This document shows, piece by piece, positions 6,176 through 13,734 of a DNA stretch of 49,405 nt. This DNA comes from Minisyncoccota bacterium. GTDB taxonomy: Bacteria > Patescibacteriota > Minisyncoccia > JAHIHE01 > JAGLIN01. Under the pieces are notes generated by a model. It was given only the letters and a program-made list of their open reading frames with translations. It made no database searches and was not told where the DNA came from. Each line of letters begins with the position of its first letter. The first letter of the stretch is position 1. Where the stretch lies: NCBI GenBank assembly GCA_028690055.1, contig JAQVBZ010000011.1, positions 1-49,405 on the forward strand. Reading direction: 5' to 3'. The translations under genes were made by a program, and so were the position numbers.

Positions 6176-8626
6176 ATGAAATCATTTGAATTTGATTCTA
6201 TCCACAAACTTATAACTACTAAAGAAAACGGACATAAAGAGACAGAAAAAACAAAAAAAGATCCAAACATTGATACTCCGGAAACAATGAACGAGGGGGA
6301 AAAAAATGAAATAGAGCAAGATGAAGATGATGAATTTGAGATTGAACACAGGCCATATGAAACACCAGCGGTAAGAGAAGACATCGATAAGTTCGTCACA
6401 GACCTGGATTGTAAGCTCAAGGAAAAAGCAATATCTTTCGGAATTACTAATGAGGAAGGATTAGAACATTTTCGCCAGCAGGCTTTTGAGCTAGCAAATC
6501 TAGAGATGAAATATATTGATGGACAGACTTTTATCAGAGAATTAGAAGAGCTGAAGCTTAATCGAGGCGACTTGGAATTTATCAGCGCCTCCATACTAGA
6601 CGCCGTCGATGATATCCATCAAAACCTCGAAGGCAAGCTCGTCGGCGAACATTTTTCTTTTACGCAAAAAGCGTTGGAATTCGTGGGTAAACATAAACGG
6701 GTATTCAATCTGGGCGCGCTAGCGCTTTATCTATCGACTTTCGGTTCAGGAGTCCTTAAGGCGATGAGCGGCGATCAGGCTAAGATAATCATCGATTACG
6801 ACGAGACAAGAGAAAAAGACTATATGGCAAATAGTTTACATTTACCTGTAGCGGAAGACGGTAATCATACTACAGAAAACAATCTAGAGATGACAGAGCA
6901 AGAAAATTACATAGAAAATTTAGGTAGCGATGAGACCTTGGCAGCATTTGAGAAGTTCGAAGAAGAAAATAGGAAAGACGGCTACCAGGAATCGTCTATC
7001 GGACAGATCACAACGGCCCAGCTTATGGAGAACCCAGAACTTATTACCTTGATAGACAATCATAGAGACCTTAATTCACCTATGAATATCTTGGAGCAGG
7101 TATCGCCAGCCGGCGAGTTTTCACACGGAGATGTGCACTTTTCCTTCGTGATGAGAGAAGATAATGATGTGTATTTGGAGAACCTGAGCGCGGATGATAA
7201 TAGTAGCATTCTCCGACTTGACCAAACACTGCAAGAGAAATATGGCATACCTATAAGGGAGCTTGGGACACAAGGTATCCCGCTAAAAATGTTCGCAGAT
7301 GAAGAAGAAAACCTAGTAGAAATCTTCTCCAAAGAGCTCGACATTCCTGCCGCAAAGCTGATGACGTATGCTGATCATATAATACTTCCAGACACCTCTC
7401 AAATAGAAATTGTCAAATTCGAAGACTTCCATATTCCGATTGACGAAGACACTCCAGAGATGTCCCGACTCAAAGAGATGAAGGAAAATATCTATGCTAA
7501 ACACGGGTTAGATATATTCGGACAAATCGTGGTCGATAAAGAACTATCCAAGGAAGTTCAAAATATCACCACCAACGAAGATAGCATCGTGGACTATACC
7601 ACACAAGAAGCCCGAGAAAGCTTCCTGCATCACAATCAAGAAGAACGCTTGGCGGCGGCAGAAGCGGAACTCCAGCAGCGACTAGAAGCCGATGGAGATT
7701 CTACTGGCTACGATAATTACGATATCCTTCTGTCAAGAGCTAGTCAGGACTCTAATACCAGCCAGCTTAAAGCAAAGATTGCCAGTTTAGGAATAAACGA
7801 AGTGCATGCGGATGATTACGAGAACAGCGAAGAATTTCAGGAAATGTTCCTGAAAGCACTGGCTGACGACGGCTTTCCGCTTCCAGAACTGGAAAAAATC
7901 GCCCAGAAAGATCCGAAGAAAGTTATCGAAATCGTCTCTCAGACAGTGGGAAAACATGTGAATTATAGCAACCTTGAATCTACGGAGATCAATAGAGGCA
8001 CGGCATATACTAATATGGACGCCCTCCATCTAAAATTAAGACATCAAAGCTTGCCAGCGGCAACACTCGGCGCAGGAGCAGGCATCTGCCATGATTATGC
8101 TCCGACTATGGCTGCTGGACTGGATGTTTTGGAACAATTGGAGATTCCCCATATGGACAACTTACTCATTATGCAAACTACCTTAAAAGGAGAACATACC
8201 TATGTGCTCCTTGCTACTTATGAAAACGATGCGATACGAATATCATTGGTAGATCCCACTTTTGCCGACAGCGGAAGCGACCTTGATGCCGTTGATAATA
8301 TACATTCTTATCATGGCGTATCGCCAGAAATATATAAGGCACAAAAAGAAATATTAGAGCGACAAGTAGAAGAAAAAGATGAAGCCATAAAAAATTTTCA
8401 CCAGACAATGGCCGCGCACGAAGAAATCCAACGCAGGATTGAACTCAAGAATTTTTTTGCCTTCCAACAAAGAATCGTGGATTTCATAACAAAATATTTT
8501 CCAAAGGAAACACGCGGGCGTAAAATCCAAGTGGACGAAAATTCTTACCGAGCCATCCAGAAGCACGAGCAAAAACTGACAGAAATGCGCAAAAAGATAA
8601 ACGAAGCAGACACTGATAACAATTAA
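6176..8626 (+). CDS. Large protein with C-terminal transglutaminase-like domain
   Basis: An 816-aa, strongly acidic protein. The N-terminal ~65 residues are low-complexity and charged. A weak hydrophobic segment lies at ~176-192. The C-terminal part has a transglutaminase/protease-like triad: Cys638 in GAGICHDYAP, His674 in GEHTYVLL and Asp693 in LVDPTFAD, with spacing typical of the papain-like transglutaminase fold. Such domains hydrolyse or cross-link peptides and glutamines. The last ~90 residues are a charged coiled coil. There is no clear signal peptide, so it is probably cytoplasmic or inner-face attached. It is the first gene after the tRNA operon and stands alone between its own promoter and a terminator. 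The substrate is unknown. Confidence 0.72.
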   Translation: MKSFEFDSIHKLITTKENGHKETEKTKKDPNIDTPETMNEGEKNEIEQDEDDEFEIEHRPYETPAVREDIDKFVTDLDCKLKEKAISFGITNEEGLEHFRQQAFELANLEMKYIDGQTFIRELEELKLNRGDLEFISASILDAVDDIHQNLEGKLVGEHFSFTQKALEFVGKHKRVFNLGALALYLSTFGSGVLKAMSGDQAKIIIDYDETREKDYMANSLHLPVAEDGNHTTENNLEMTEQENYIENLGSDETLAAFEKFEEENRKDGYQESSIGQITTAQLMENPELITLIDNHRDLNSPMNILEQVSPAGEFSHGDVHFSFVMREDNDVYLENLSADDNSSILRLDQTLQEKYGIPIRELGTQGIPLKMFADEEENLVEIFSKELDIPAAKLMTYADHIILPDTSQIEIVKFEDFHIPIDEDTPEMSRLKEMKENIYAKHGLDIFGQIVVDKELSKEVQNITTNEDSIVDYTTQEARESFLHHNQEERLAAAEAELQQRLEADGDSTGYDNYDILLSRASQDSNTSQLKAKIASLGINEVHADDYENSEEFQEMFLKALADDGFPLPELEKIAQKDPKKVIEIVSQTVGKHVNYSNLESTEINRGTAYTNMDALHLKLRHQSLPAATLGAGAGICHDYAPTMAAGLDVLEQLEIPHMDNLLIMQTTLKGEHTYVLLATYENDAIRISLVDPTFADSGSDLDAVDNIHSYHGVSPEIYKAQKEILERQVEEKDEAIKNFHQTMAAHEEIQRRIELKNFFAFQQRIVDFITKYFPKETRGRKIQVDENSYRAIQKHEQKLTEMRKKINEADTDNN

Positions 8627-8823
8627 GTTTTCGGACATTCCTATAGACTAAATTTTGCATTATTCGTCCAAACAGAGCCATAGGTTCGTTACAAACAAAA
8701 TCATCTTTTTTGCCTTTCAAAATGCAATAATAATAACCTGTTTAACTATCCAATAAACCTCCAAGCGACGAACTGTCACAAAATTAGCAAGATAAGAAAT
8801 AACAGAGAAATAAAATTGATTTG

Positions 8824-8851
8824 ATAATGGTCTTGAACTCCATTATTTTTT
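8824..8851 (+). terminator. Rho-independent terminator
   Basis: ATAATGG (8824-8830) pairs with CCATTAT (8840-8846) and a T run follows. It is about 200 bases after the transglutaminase-like gene; the AT-rich stretch between shows no gene. Confidence 0.55.
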
Positions 8852-8900
8852 ATACAATTTTATCCGCATTTAAATCAAATACACGAATTTCATTTCTCAC

Positions 8901-8984
8901 CTTATTCCACTTCAAAGTTCTGAACGCGTCCAGCAGTGGACCCGAATGTCAAATGACCGCTCATATAAGCGGTTATTTTTATAT
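8901..8984 (+). repeat. Tail module copy A (palindrome plus terminator)
   Basis: Shared core with copies C, D and E: CAAAGTTCTGAACGCG, then the hairpin GTCCA-GCAG-TGGAC, then CCCGAATGTCAAAT, then terminator ACCGCT-CATATA-AGCGGT and TTATTTTTATA. It is the first copy downstream of the tRNA-His tail. It runs directly into a ~110-bp promoter module also present behind copy D. Confidence 0.75.
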
Positions 8985-9096
8985 CCCGAATAGAGGTTAC
9001 AACTTTTTTCGATGGCATATACCCAGGAAATTGCACTTCAGAATAGAATTTAAGTTTGAGTACTTGACAATTCATATTTTTTCTGCTATGCTCTGT
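8981..9096 (+). repeat. Promoter module, first copy
   Basis: About 115 bp nearly identical to 11871-11995. Shared landmarks are TATATCCCGAATAGAGGTTA, CGATGGCATATACCCAG, ATTGCACTTC, TAGAATTTAAG and TACTTGACAATT. It ends in a strong promoter. The genes behind the two copies are unrelated. Confidence 0.7.
9064..9092 (+). promoter_or_regulatory. Sigma70-type promoter
   Basis: TTGACA (9064-9069), 17 bases, TATGCT (9087-9092). The perfect -35 and spacing predict strong transcription into the 128-aa gene, with a leader of about 42 bases that includes AAAGGAGTGA. Confidence 0.75.
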
Positions 9097-9140
9097 CGTT
9101 AAGTAAATCCCTAGATTAAGGAACACAAAGGAGTGATAAA

Positions 9141-9527
9141 TTGTTAAACAAAACAACAAAGAAAGCATTAAAATACTTAAACGAAATGCAAGATGTCGAC
9201 AATCGAGTAAAGGTTATTATCGCCGATTGGTTAGAAAACTTTTTTAACTCAGAACCTCTAAATGCCACCCTCTACAAAATTTATCTAAAAGAAGAACATC
9301 ATCTTGGAAAGGTGTGGGCAGCAGCGTTCCTTCTTGGAACAAACGTCGACTTAAAAGAAAAAAAAGAAAAAGAGGAGAAAAATATACAACGTTTGATACT
9401 TGAAGGAGCAGAATTATATAAAAAAGAGGGAAATCAAGAATATAGCGAAGAATTAAAAATAATAGCAGAAAATATTTATGTTTTAATTAACATAAATAAA
9501 AAAATACGCGAAGAAAAAGAATGTTAA
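9141..9527 (+). CDS. Small charged helical protein, unknown function
   Basis: A 128-aa protein starting at TTG 9141, chosen because a near-perfect Shine-Dalgarno (AAAGGAGTGA, 9127-9136) ends four bases before it. The sequence is rich in Lys, Glu and Leu and predicted all-helical, with a lysine/glutamate run in the middle (about residues 72-82). No signal peptide or membrane segment and no recognised family. It has a private strong promoter and a private terminator, and sits between tail modules A and B as a single-gene unit. The strong expression signals argue that it is real and functional despite its size. Confidence 0.7.
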   Translation: MLNKTTKKALKYLNEMQDVDNRVKVIIADWLENFFNSEPLNATLYKIYLKEEHHLGKVWAAAFLLGTNVDLKEKKEKEEKNIQRLILEGAELYKKEGNQEYSEELKIIAENIYVLININKKIREEKEC

Positions 9528-9579
9528 GGATAAAAGTATATTTACATGAAGATTCATGTAAATAGCTTATATCCTTTTT
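9527..9579 (+). terminator. Long hairpin terminator overlapping the stop
   Basis: AGGATA...ATTTACATGAA-GA-TTCATGTAAAT...TATCCT followed by a T run. The hairpin begins right at the stop codon of the 128-aa gene. It is one of the strongest terminators in the window. Confidence 0.8.
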
Positions 9580-9663
9580 AAATTGTCCGGATCTACCTCT
9601 TTACACGAAAAAACATTGCTACATATATAAACAAAATAATTTTCATTAGGGTTTACCCAATCC

Positions 9664-9695
9664 CAGACTATAAACACGTCCAGCATCGGACTCAA
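9664..9695 (+). repeat. Degenerate tail module copy B
   Basis: ACACGTCCAGCATCGGACTCAAAT matches the palindromic core of the module (ACGCGTCCAGCAGTGGACCCAAAT) with a few changes. The terminator half is missing; instead a promoter for the NUDIX gene follows directly. Confidence 0.5.
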
Positions 9696-9696
9696 A

Positions 9697-9726
9697 TTAG
9701 ACTTTTCTATTTTGTTTTGTTATAGT
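9697..9726 (+). promoter_or_regulatory. Promoter giving a near-leaderless NUDIX transcript
   Basis: TTAGAC (9697-9702), 18 bases, TATAGT (9721-9726). Initiation about seven bases later would fall on ATG 9733, so the mRNA would be leaderless. This is consistent with the absence of any ribosome site. Confidence 0.45.
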
Positions 9727-9732
9727 TTTAAT

Positions 9733-10158
9733 ATGGAAAACAAGAATAAAAGAATAACCGCGCACCTTATTCCCTATAAAATTATAGATGGACATTTTTT
9801 CATTTATTTGCAAAAACGTTCGAATGACGCCGAACGCGAGCCTGGCTGGTTTACAATTTTTGGCGGAGGAGTGGAGGGAGAAGAATCCCCCGAGACAGCA
9901 ATGCTACGAGAGATCAAAGAAGAGCTAAATTTTATTCCGACCAGCTATTCCTTCTTGGGAAAATACAGTGATAATTATAGCATCTCTCATTATTATATCT
10001 CAGAGGTTTATAATGATTTTGAATATGAGATAAAGATTGGAGAAGGTGAATATGGCAAATTTTTTTCAGAAGAAGAAATTGAAAATGAACATAAATTAAC
10101 AGAAAACAATAAGCAAATCATAAAAGATCTGATTAGCCATATAAGTATGGGAAAGTAA
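9733..10158 (+). CDS. NUDIX hydrolase
   Basis: A 141-aa single-domain protein from ATG 9733. The Nudix box is clear: GGVEGEESPETAMLREIKEE, matching G-x5-E-x7-R-E-U-x-E-E. The following Gly of the consensus is replaced (LNF instead of xGU). The box binds the metal that activates water to cleave nucleoside-diphosphate-linked substrates. The N-terminus (ITAHLIPYKIIDGHFFIYLQKR) is the usual first strand pair. The specific substrate cannot be told. An upstream TTG in the same frame would add seven residues across the predicted -10 and is rejected. It is a single-gene unit between tail modules B and C. Confidence 0.87.
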   Translation: MENKNKRITAHLIPYKIIDGHFFIYLQKRSNDAEREPGWFTIFGGGVEGEESPETAMLREIKEELNFIPTSYSFLGKYSDNYSISHYYISEVYNDFEYEIKIGEGEYGKFFSEEEIENEHKLTENNKQIIKDLISHISMGK

Positions 10159-10180
10159 TCGTGTTAAATTCCGCTACCAT

Positions 10181-10263
10181 CTTATTCCACTCCAAAGTTC
10201 TGAACGCGTCCAGTAGTGGACCCAAATGCCAAATGACCGCTCATATAAGCGGTTATTTTTATA
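10181..10263 (+). repeat. Tail module copy C (palindrome plus terminator)
   Basis: Almost identical to copy A across TTATTCCAC, CAAAGTTCTGAACGCG, GTCCA-GTAG-TGGAC and the terminator ACCGCT-CATATA-AGCGGT with T run. Similarity stops at the end of the T run; the promoter module of copies A and D is absent here. It acts as terminator of the NUDIX gene. Confidence 0.75.
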
Positions 10264-10337
10264 AAATATTGCCCCCCATTTTTATACATTATAGAATGAT
10301 ATAAGCTAATACAAAAGACATAAACGGCGGAGATATC

Positions 10338-10366
10338 TTGACAATTCCGACATATTACCATATCCT
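10338..10366 (+). promoter_or_regulatory. Sigma70-type promoter
   Basis: TTGACA (10338-10343), 17 bases, TATCCT (10361-10366). Like the promoters at 9064 and 11955 it begins TTGACAATT. The leader is about 50 bases and ends in the same AAAGGAGTGA ribosome site as the 128-aa gene. Confidence 0.65.
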
Positions 10367-10425
10367 ACGAATAATTAGTTAATAATAAACTGCAAAACAA
10401 ACAACAAAATAAAGGAGTGATTTAG

Positions 10426-11610
10426 ATGGAGAGGAAATCTTGGTTGCCATCAGGTGGCGAAAATCTATTTCAGAAAATAAAAGATCAGCAAAAGAAGGCG
10501 GAAGAAAAAGGAATAAGAGTACGCAAGATGTCTATCGGACAGCCTTCAGGAGCAGCTTTGCTGAGCGCGAGAAAAGCGGCTGCATCAGCGGTTTCAAGTA
10601 ACGAAGAAAGCCATCATGAATATCAGGACAACGGAAGCCCGGGAGTTCCTAATTTTGCGGAGCGTTTCGTACAATGTCACATAAAATGTGATTTGAGCAA
10701 AATTGAAGAGATGAGCTTTTTGCCTACACCCGGCACTAAGTCAATGCTTATGATGATACCACTTGCTTGTGGCTCTTCATACAAAAAAGATTTGTTAGTT
10801 GGAACCCACACCAAGCCAGGATATCCGACTCCCGCAATCGTATGCAACTATTTGGGAGTAAAAAATTACGCCCTCAAGACAAACATCAGAAACCAATTCC
10901 TTTTTGATGAAAAAAGTATCAAGAAAGGCACCAAGCTTCTCATGGTCAATTTCCCTCACAACCCAACGGGGCAAATTGCCACCAAGGAGTTCTGGGAAAA
11001 AATCTGTGCCTATTGCGAAAGAGAGGGCATTCGTCTTTTCAACGACGGGGCCTACGCAGGTCTTGCACACAGTAAAGATCACTGCACACTGGCAGATGCA
11101 GCAATTCATCACCCAAGCCTCGAATGGGTAGAAGCCTACACGGCATCCAAAACAGCCGGAAACGCCACGGGATGGCGCGTAGGTGCAATTGTAGGTTCGT
11201 CCGCTTTCGTAGGTGATATCGCCACGATAAAATCAAACCTGGACAGTGGCTTTGTTGCTCCAATGGCGGCAGGCATAATACATGCCATAGAGAACGACCA
11301 AAAGGGAATGAAAAAACACAGAAAAACATACGAAGAAAGAATTGGATTCCTCATTCAAACCCTTGAAAGAGAAGGAATGAGAATTGCTGTAGTTCCTGGA
11401 GCAGGATTCTTCACTTTCTGGCAAGTTCCCAAGGAAGCCTTTGGGATAACAGTTGAGAATGGAGAAGAATTCAATAACCTGATGATCAAAAAAGAAGGGA
11501 TTGTTGGGGTCCCATTTGGAGAATTCATAAGATATTCGGTAACTCAAGATGTTATCGAAATGGGACCTGCCATCGCATCTGCCTTTAAACGGGCAGAAGT
11601 ATTATACTGA
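10426..11610 (+). CDS. PLP-dependent class I/II aminotransferase
   Basis: A 394-aa fold-type I aminotransferase with the family's core residues: Asn179 in NFPHNPTG, Asp207 and Tyr210 in NDGAYAG (pyridine nitrogen and phenolic contacts), the Schiff-base lysine Lys242 in SKTAGNATGWRVG, and Arg369 in FIRYS (substrate carboxylate). Overall layout is closest to LL-diaminopimelate/aspartate-type enzymes, but no amino-acid pathway genes are adjacent, so substrate is unknown. The ribosome site AAAGGAGTGA precedes ATG by six bases. Free-living-type amino-acid enzymes are sparse in CPR genomes; its isolated position in the module-bounded block suggests acquisition. Confidence 0.87.
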   Translation: MERKSWLPSGGENLFQKIKDQQKKAEEKGIRVRKMSIGQPSGAALLSARKAAASAVSSNEESHHEYQDNGSPGVPNFAERFVQCHIKCDLSKIEEMSFLPTPGTKSMLMMIPLACGSSYKKDLLVGTHTKPGYPTPAIVCNYLGVKNYALKTNIRNQFLFDEKSIKKGTKLLMVNFPHNPTGQIATKEFWEKICAYCEREGIRLFNDGAYAGLAHSKDHCTLADAAIHHPSLEWVEAYTASKTAGNATGWRVGAIVGSSAFVGDIATIKSNLDSGFVAPMAAGIIHAIENDQKGMKKHRKTYEERIGFLIQTLEREGMRIAVVPGAGFFTFWQVPKEAFGITVENGEEFNNLMIKKEGIVGVPFGEFIRYSVTQDVIEMGPAIASAFKRAEVLY

Positions 11611-11716
11611 AACAAAATATTAATCTATTTTCAGGAAAGATTAGGAGAAATTCTAAAAAACCTCTCTTTCCTTCTCAATTTCCAAACTCACAAATCATTG
11701 CGATTTTAGAAAAGAA

Positions 11717-11749
11717 AACAACGTATTTCGATCCGTTGTTTTTTATTTA
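11717..11749 (+). terminator. Rho-independent terminator
   Basis: AACAACG (11717-11723) pairs with CGTTGTT (11734-11740) and is followed by TTTTTATTT. It ends the aminotransferase transcript. A weaker hairpin (AGGAAAGA...TCTTTCCT) precedes it near 11633-11672. Confidence 0.7.
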
Positions 11750-11790
11750 TGAATATATTGTTTGATTAAACTTTTTTATTTCATTTCCCA

Positions 11791-11876
11791 TCCTACACCA
11801 CTCAAAAGTTCTAAACGCGTCCAGTAGTGGACACAAATGCCAAATAACCGCTTGTTTAAGCGGTTATTTTTATATC
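11791..11876 (+). repeat. Tail module copy D (palindrome plus terminator)
   Basis: CTCAAAAGTTCTAAACGCG, hairpin GTCCA-GTAG-TGGAC, ACAAATGCCAAAT, then terminator AACCGCTTGTTTAAGCGGTT with T run. Its terminator half is the closest of the set to the tRNA-His tail. Confidence 0.75.
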
Positions 11877-11995
11877 CCGAATAGAGGTTACAACTTTTTA
11901 CGATGGCATATACCCAGAAAATTGCACTTCAAGATAGAATTTAAGCTAAGATACTTGACAATTGTAATCTTTTCTGCTACTATGCGCCTAGTTTA
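11871..11995 (+). repeat. Promoter module, second copy
   Basis: Nearly identical to 8981-9096, sharing TATATCCCGAATAGAGGTTA, CGATGGCATATACCCAG, ATTGCACTTC, TAGAATTTAAG and the TACTTGACAATT promoter start. The downstream genes share no similarity. Confidence 0.7.
11955..11983 (+). promoter_or_regulatory. Sigma70-type promoter
   Basis: TTGACA (11955-11960), 17 bases, TACTAT (11978-11983). It is the end of the second promoter module and drives the helical-repeat gene. Confidence 0.7.
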
Positions 11996-12022
11996 ATAAA
12001 AAAGTACTCAACAATTAAAAGC

Positions 12023-12038
12023 AGGAGGAATCAGCATT
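12023..12038 (+). promoter_or_regulatory. Strong ribosome site facing a possible ATT start codon
   Basis: AGGAGG at 12023-12028 stands seven bases before ATT 12036, in frame with the following gene and 16 codons ahead of its first ATG. The only nearby ATG (12043) is in another frame and opens just MKKPKVP. Either translation starts at ATT, or the 5' end has suffered a frameshift. Confidence 0.4.
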
Positions 12039-12083
12039 ACTGATGAAGAAACCAAAAGTGCCGTAGCACACCAGAATGCTACT

Positions 12084-13445
12084 ATGTTCTTTTGGAGATG
12101 TCTGGAAAGATATTCCCCCGAAACCAGTTTCGGTCACGACAGGGATATGGACGCCTTTTTGTCCGATTTAGATGAAATCGCGTTAGGAACCGATTTCTTG
12201 GACGCTCTATTTGATTATAAATTGAGCAAGCCGAGATTTATGAAATTCATCTGGCTTCTGTTTGCACCCGGTGGGTACGACTTTACAGGAAGCAGGCGTA
12301 TTTTTGACTGGCCGTTCCCACTGAACGACCCAGAAAGGTTCTGCCCCAAGAATCTACCGGAATGGAAGATAAAATTCATAATGGATTTCGTCGAAGAATT
12401 CTCCGATGAAAAGTATTATGGGGGTGATAGATACCACTGGGATATGTGTTCAGAAGCTTACATGCAGCTGGCTTTTGCCATCCTGCCATATATAGAGAAG
12501 GTCGAAGATAAAAAAACGAGAGAAACTCTACTGGAAAGAGCAGTGGTGTTTCTATCTCAAAATTTCTATTTCGAAAGAGCGGTGGAGGGTGATTCCTCTT
12601 CGTTTCTCTACAAAAAAGAATTAGAGGAAGTGGACCAAAACTTTCTCAAGGATTACAAGAACAGGAGGGACTTAATATCCTTGGGATGCAAGAAAGGGTA
12701 TCGCTGGAGTAATAGTTACGCCGAAGAAAGTACTAATCTGGCCATCGCCATCCTTCCTCAGATTGAAGAAATTCAAGATGAGGTAAAGAGAAAAAAGTTA
12801 TGGAGACAGGTTGCCGTTGTACTCTCCCAAAATCTTTTTGGAAGAGCTACCCAAAAAGGGCTCTCAGCGAACGACTTGAAGGATGCCGTCAGATTTCTTC
12901 TTCTCAGGAAGGATATCATCGACGAGACAAAGATAGCTATCCTAGACAGGGTGATACATAAGAATATATCTGAAGTCTTGTCAACCAGGGGTCCGTGGGC
13001 CCTCAAGACAAATTGGATCATGGAACCCCTCCATTTCTATGCAGATATTGTGGGTGTGTTTGTAAAAGAAAACGAAGGTATCCCGTATAGCTCGCAAGTA
13101 TTTTATCACCAAGCTGCATTCATCATGGAGAAAGCACGACAGTATTACGGAGTAGGAGGATACTTCCCTTTCTGTATGATAGAAAAAATATTTTCTGTCC
13201 TTACAAAAGAACAATCCCAAGAGATTGCAGAATTCATTCTTGAGATAAGCCACATCTCCCTATATATAAATAGCGAGGAAGATGTAAAACAGATGAGACT
13301 ATTGATGGAGCACATACCTCCCGAAGATGATAGAGGCCTGCGCTACAGGGCGAGCCGAGAAATCAGAAGGTTTTATGCTCACCAGAAGGAATGCGAAAAA
13401 AAGATAGAAAAGCACAAGTCCTTGATCAGGACTATGTGTGATTAA
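12084..13445 (+). CDS. Helical-repeat protein of unknown function
   Basis: 453 aa from the first ATG; the true start is probably 48 bases upstream at ATT 12036, behind AGGAGG. It is soluble and mostly helical with no signal peptide. An internal duplication is visible: residues 126-168 (YMQLAFAILPYIEKV...VVFLSQNFYFERA) align with 216-258 (STNLAIAILPQIEEI...AVVLSQNLFGRA), suggesting HEAT- or TPR-like helical hairpins. No enzyme motif or known family recognised; a protein-binding scaffold is the plainest guess. It has its own promoter module and shares its 3' block with the aminotransferase, forming another single-gene unit. Confidence 0.68.
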   Translation: MFFWRCLERYSPETSFGHDRDMDAFLSDLDEIALGTDFLDALFDYKLSKPRFMKFIWLLFAPGGYDFTGSRRIFDWPFPLNDPERFCPKNLPEWKIKFIMDFVEEFSDEKYYGGDRYHWDMCSEAYMQLAFAILPYIEKVEDKKTRETLLERAVVFLSQNFYFERAVEGDSSSFLYKKELEEVDQNFLKDYKNRRDLISLGCKKGYRWSNSYAEESTNLAIAILPQIEEIQDEVKRKKLWRQVAVVLSQNLFGRATQKGLSANDLKDAVRFLLLRKDIIDETKIAILDRVIHKNISEVLSTRGPWALKTNWIMEPLHFYADIVGVFVKENEGIPYSSQVFYHQAAFIMEKARQYYGVGGYFPFCMIEKIFSVLTKEQSQEIAEFILEISHISLYINSEEDVKQMRLLMEHIPPEDDRGLRYRASREIRRFYAHQKECEKKIEKHKSLIRTMCD

Positions 13446-13458
13446 AAATATGAGCCTT

Positions 13459-13491
13459 AATGGAGATAAGGCAAAATACCTCATCTCCATT
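13459..13491 (+). terminator. Perfect 9-bp hairpin after the helical-repeat gene
   Basis: AATGGAGAT (13459-13467) pairs exactly with ATCTCCATT (13483-13491). The bases after it are only moderately T-rich (AAACTTTTCC), so it may be an mRNA 3' stabiliser in front of the next terminator. Confidence 0.45.
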
Positions 13492-13494
13492 AAA

Positions 13495-13692
13495 CTTTTC
13501 CAAGCCCACAAAAAATTTGCGGTTTTAGAGAAAAAAATAACGGATTTAGGTCCGTTGTTTTTTATTACACAAGCATATTTAAACTACATTTCCCCGCTTC
13601 CTCTTTTATTTTCACCCACTCAAAAGTTCTGAACGCGTCCAGCAGTGGACCCAAATGCCAAATAACCGCTTGCTTAAGCGGTTATTCTTATA
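13495..13692 (+). repeat. 3' module, second copy, ending in tail module E
   Basis: Aligns with 11678-11876 over its whole length. It contains terminator AACGGA-TTTAGG-TCCGTT plus T run (13539-13565). From 13611 it carries tail module copy E: CTCAAAAGTTCTGAACGCG, GTCCA-GCAG-TGGAC, CCCAAATGCCAAAT and terminator AACCGCTTGCTTAAGCGGTT. It is the last full copy; the minus-strand ABC gene follows. Confidence 0.7.
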
Positions 13693-13734
13693 TATGCAAA
13701 GTTCAAACTCAGTAAATATTCAGATAAACATACG

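Larger units (their letters stand above)
11678..11876 (+). repeat. 3' module, first copy
   Basis: About 200 bp downstream of the aminotransferase that align with 13495-13692 downstream of an unrelated gene. Shared marks are TTTCCAA-CCACA, TTGCG-TTTTAGA-AAA, a CCGTTGTTTTTTATT terminator, a CATTTCCC segment and then the tail module core. Two unrelated genes therefore end in the same 3' block. Confidence 0.65.

Noticed and set aside
8901-8945. The repeated tail module as the 3' half of a real tRNA gene
   Set aside because: No matching 5' acceptor (GTCCACT) or anticodon arm lies upstream of any copy. Only the segment after the CCA position resembles the tRNA-His tail.
8901-13692. Integron attC sites
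   Set aside because: The modules do have paired palindromic arms, but the core GTTRRRY/RYYYAAC pair in the required layout was not found, they contain normal rho-independent terminators, and no integron integrase is visible.
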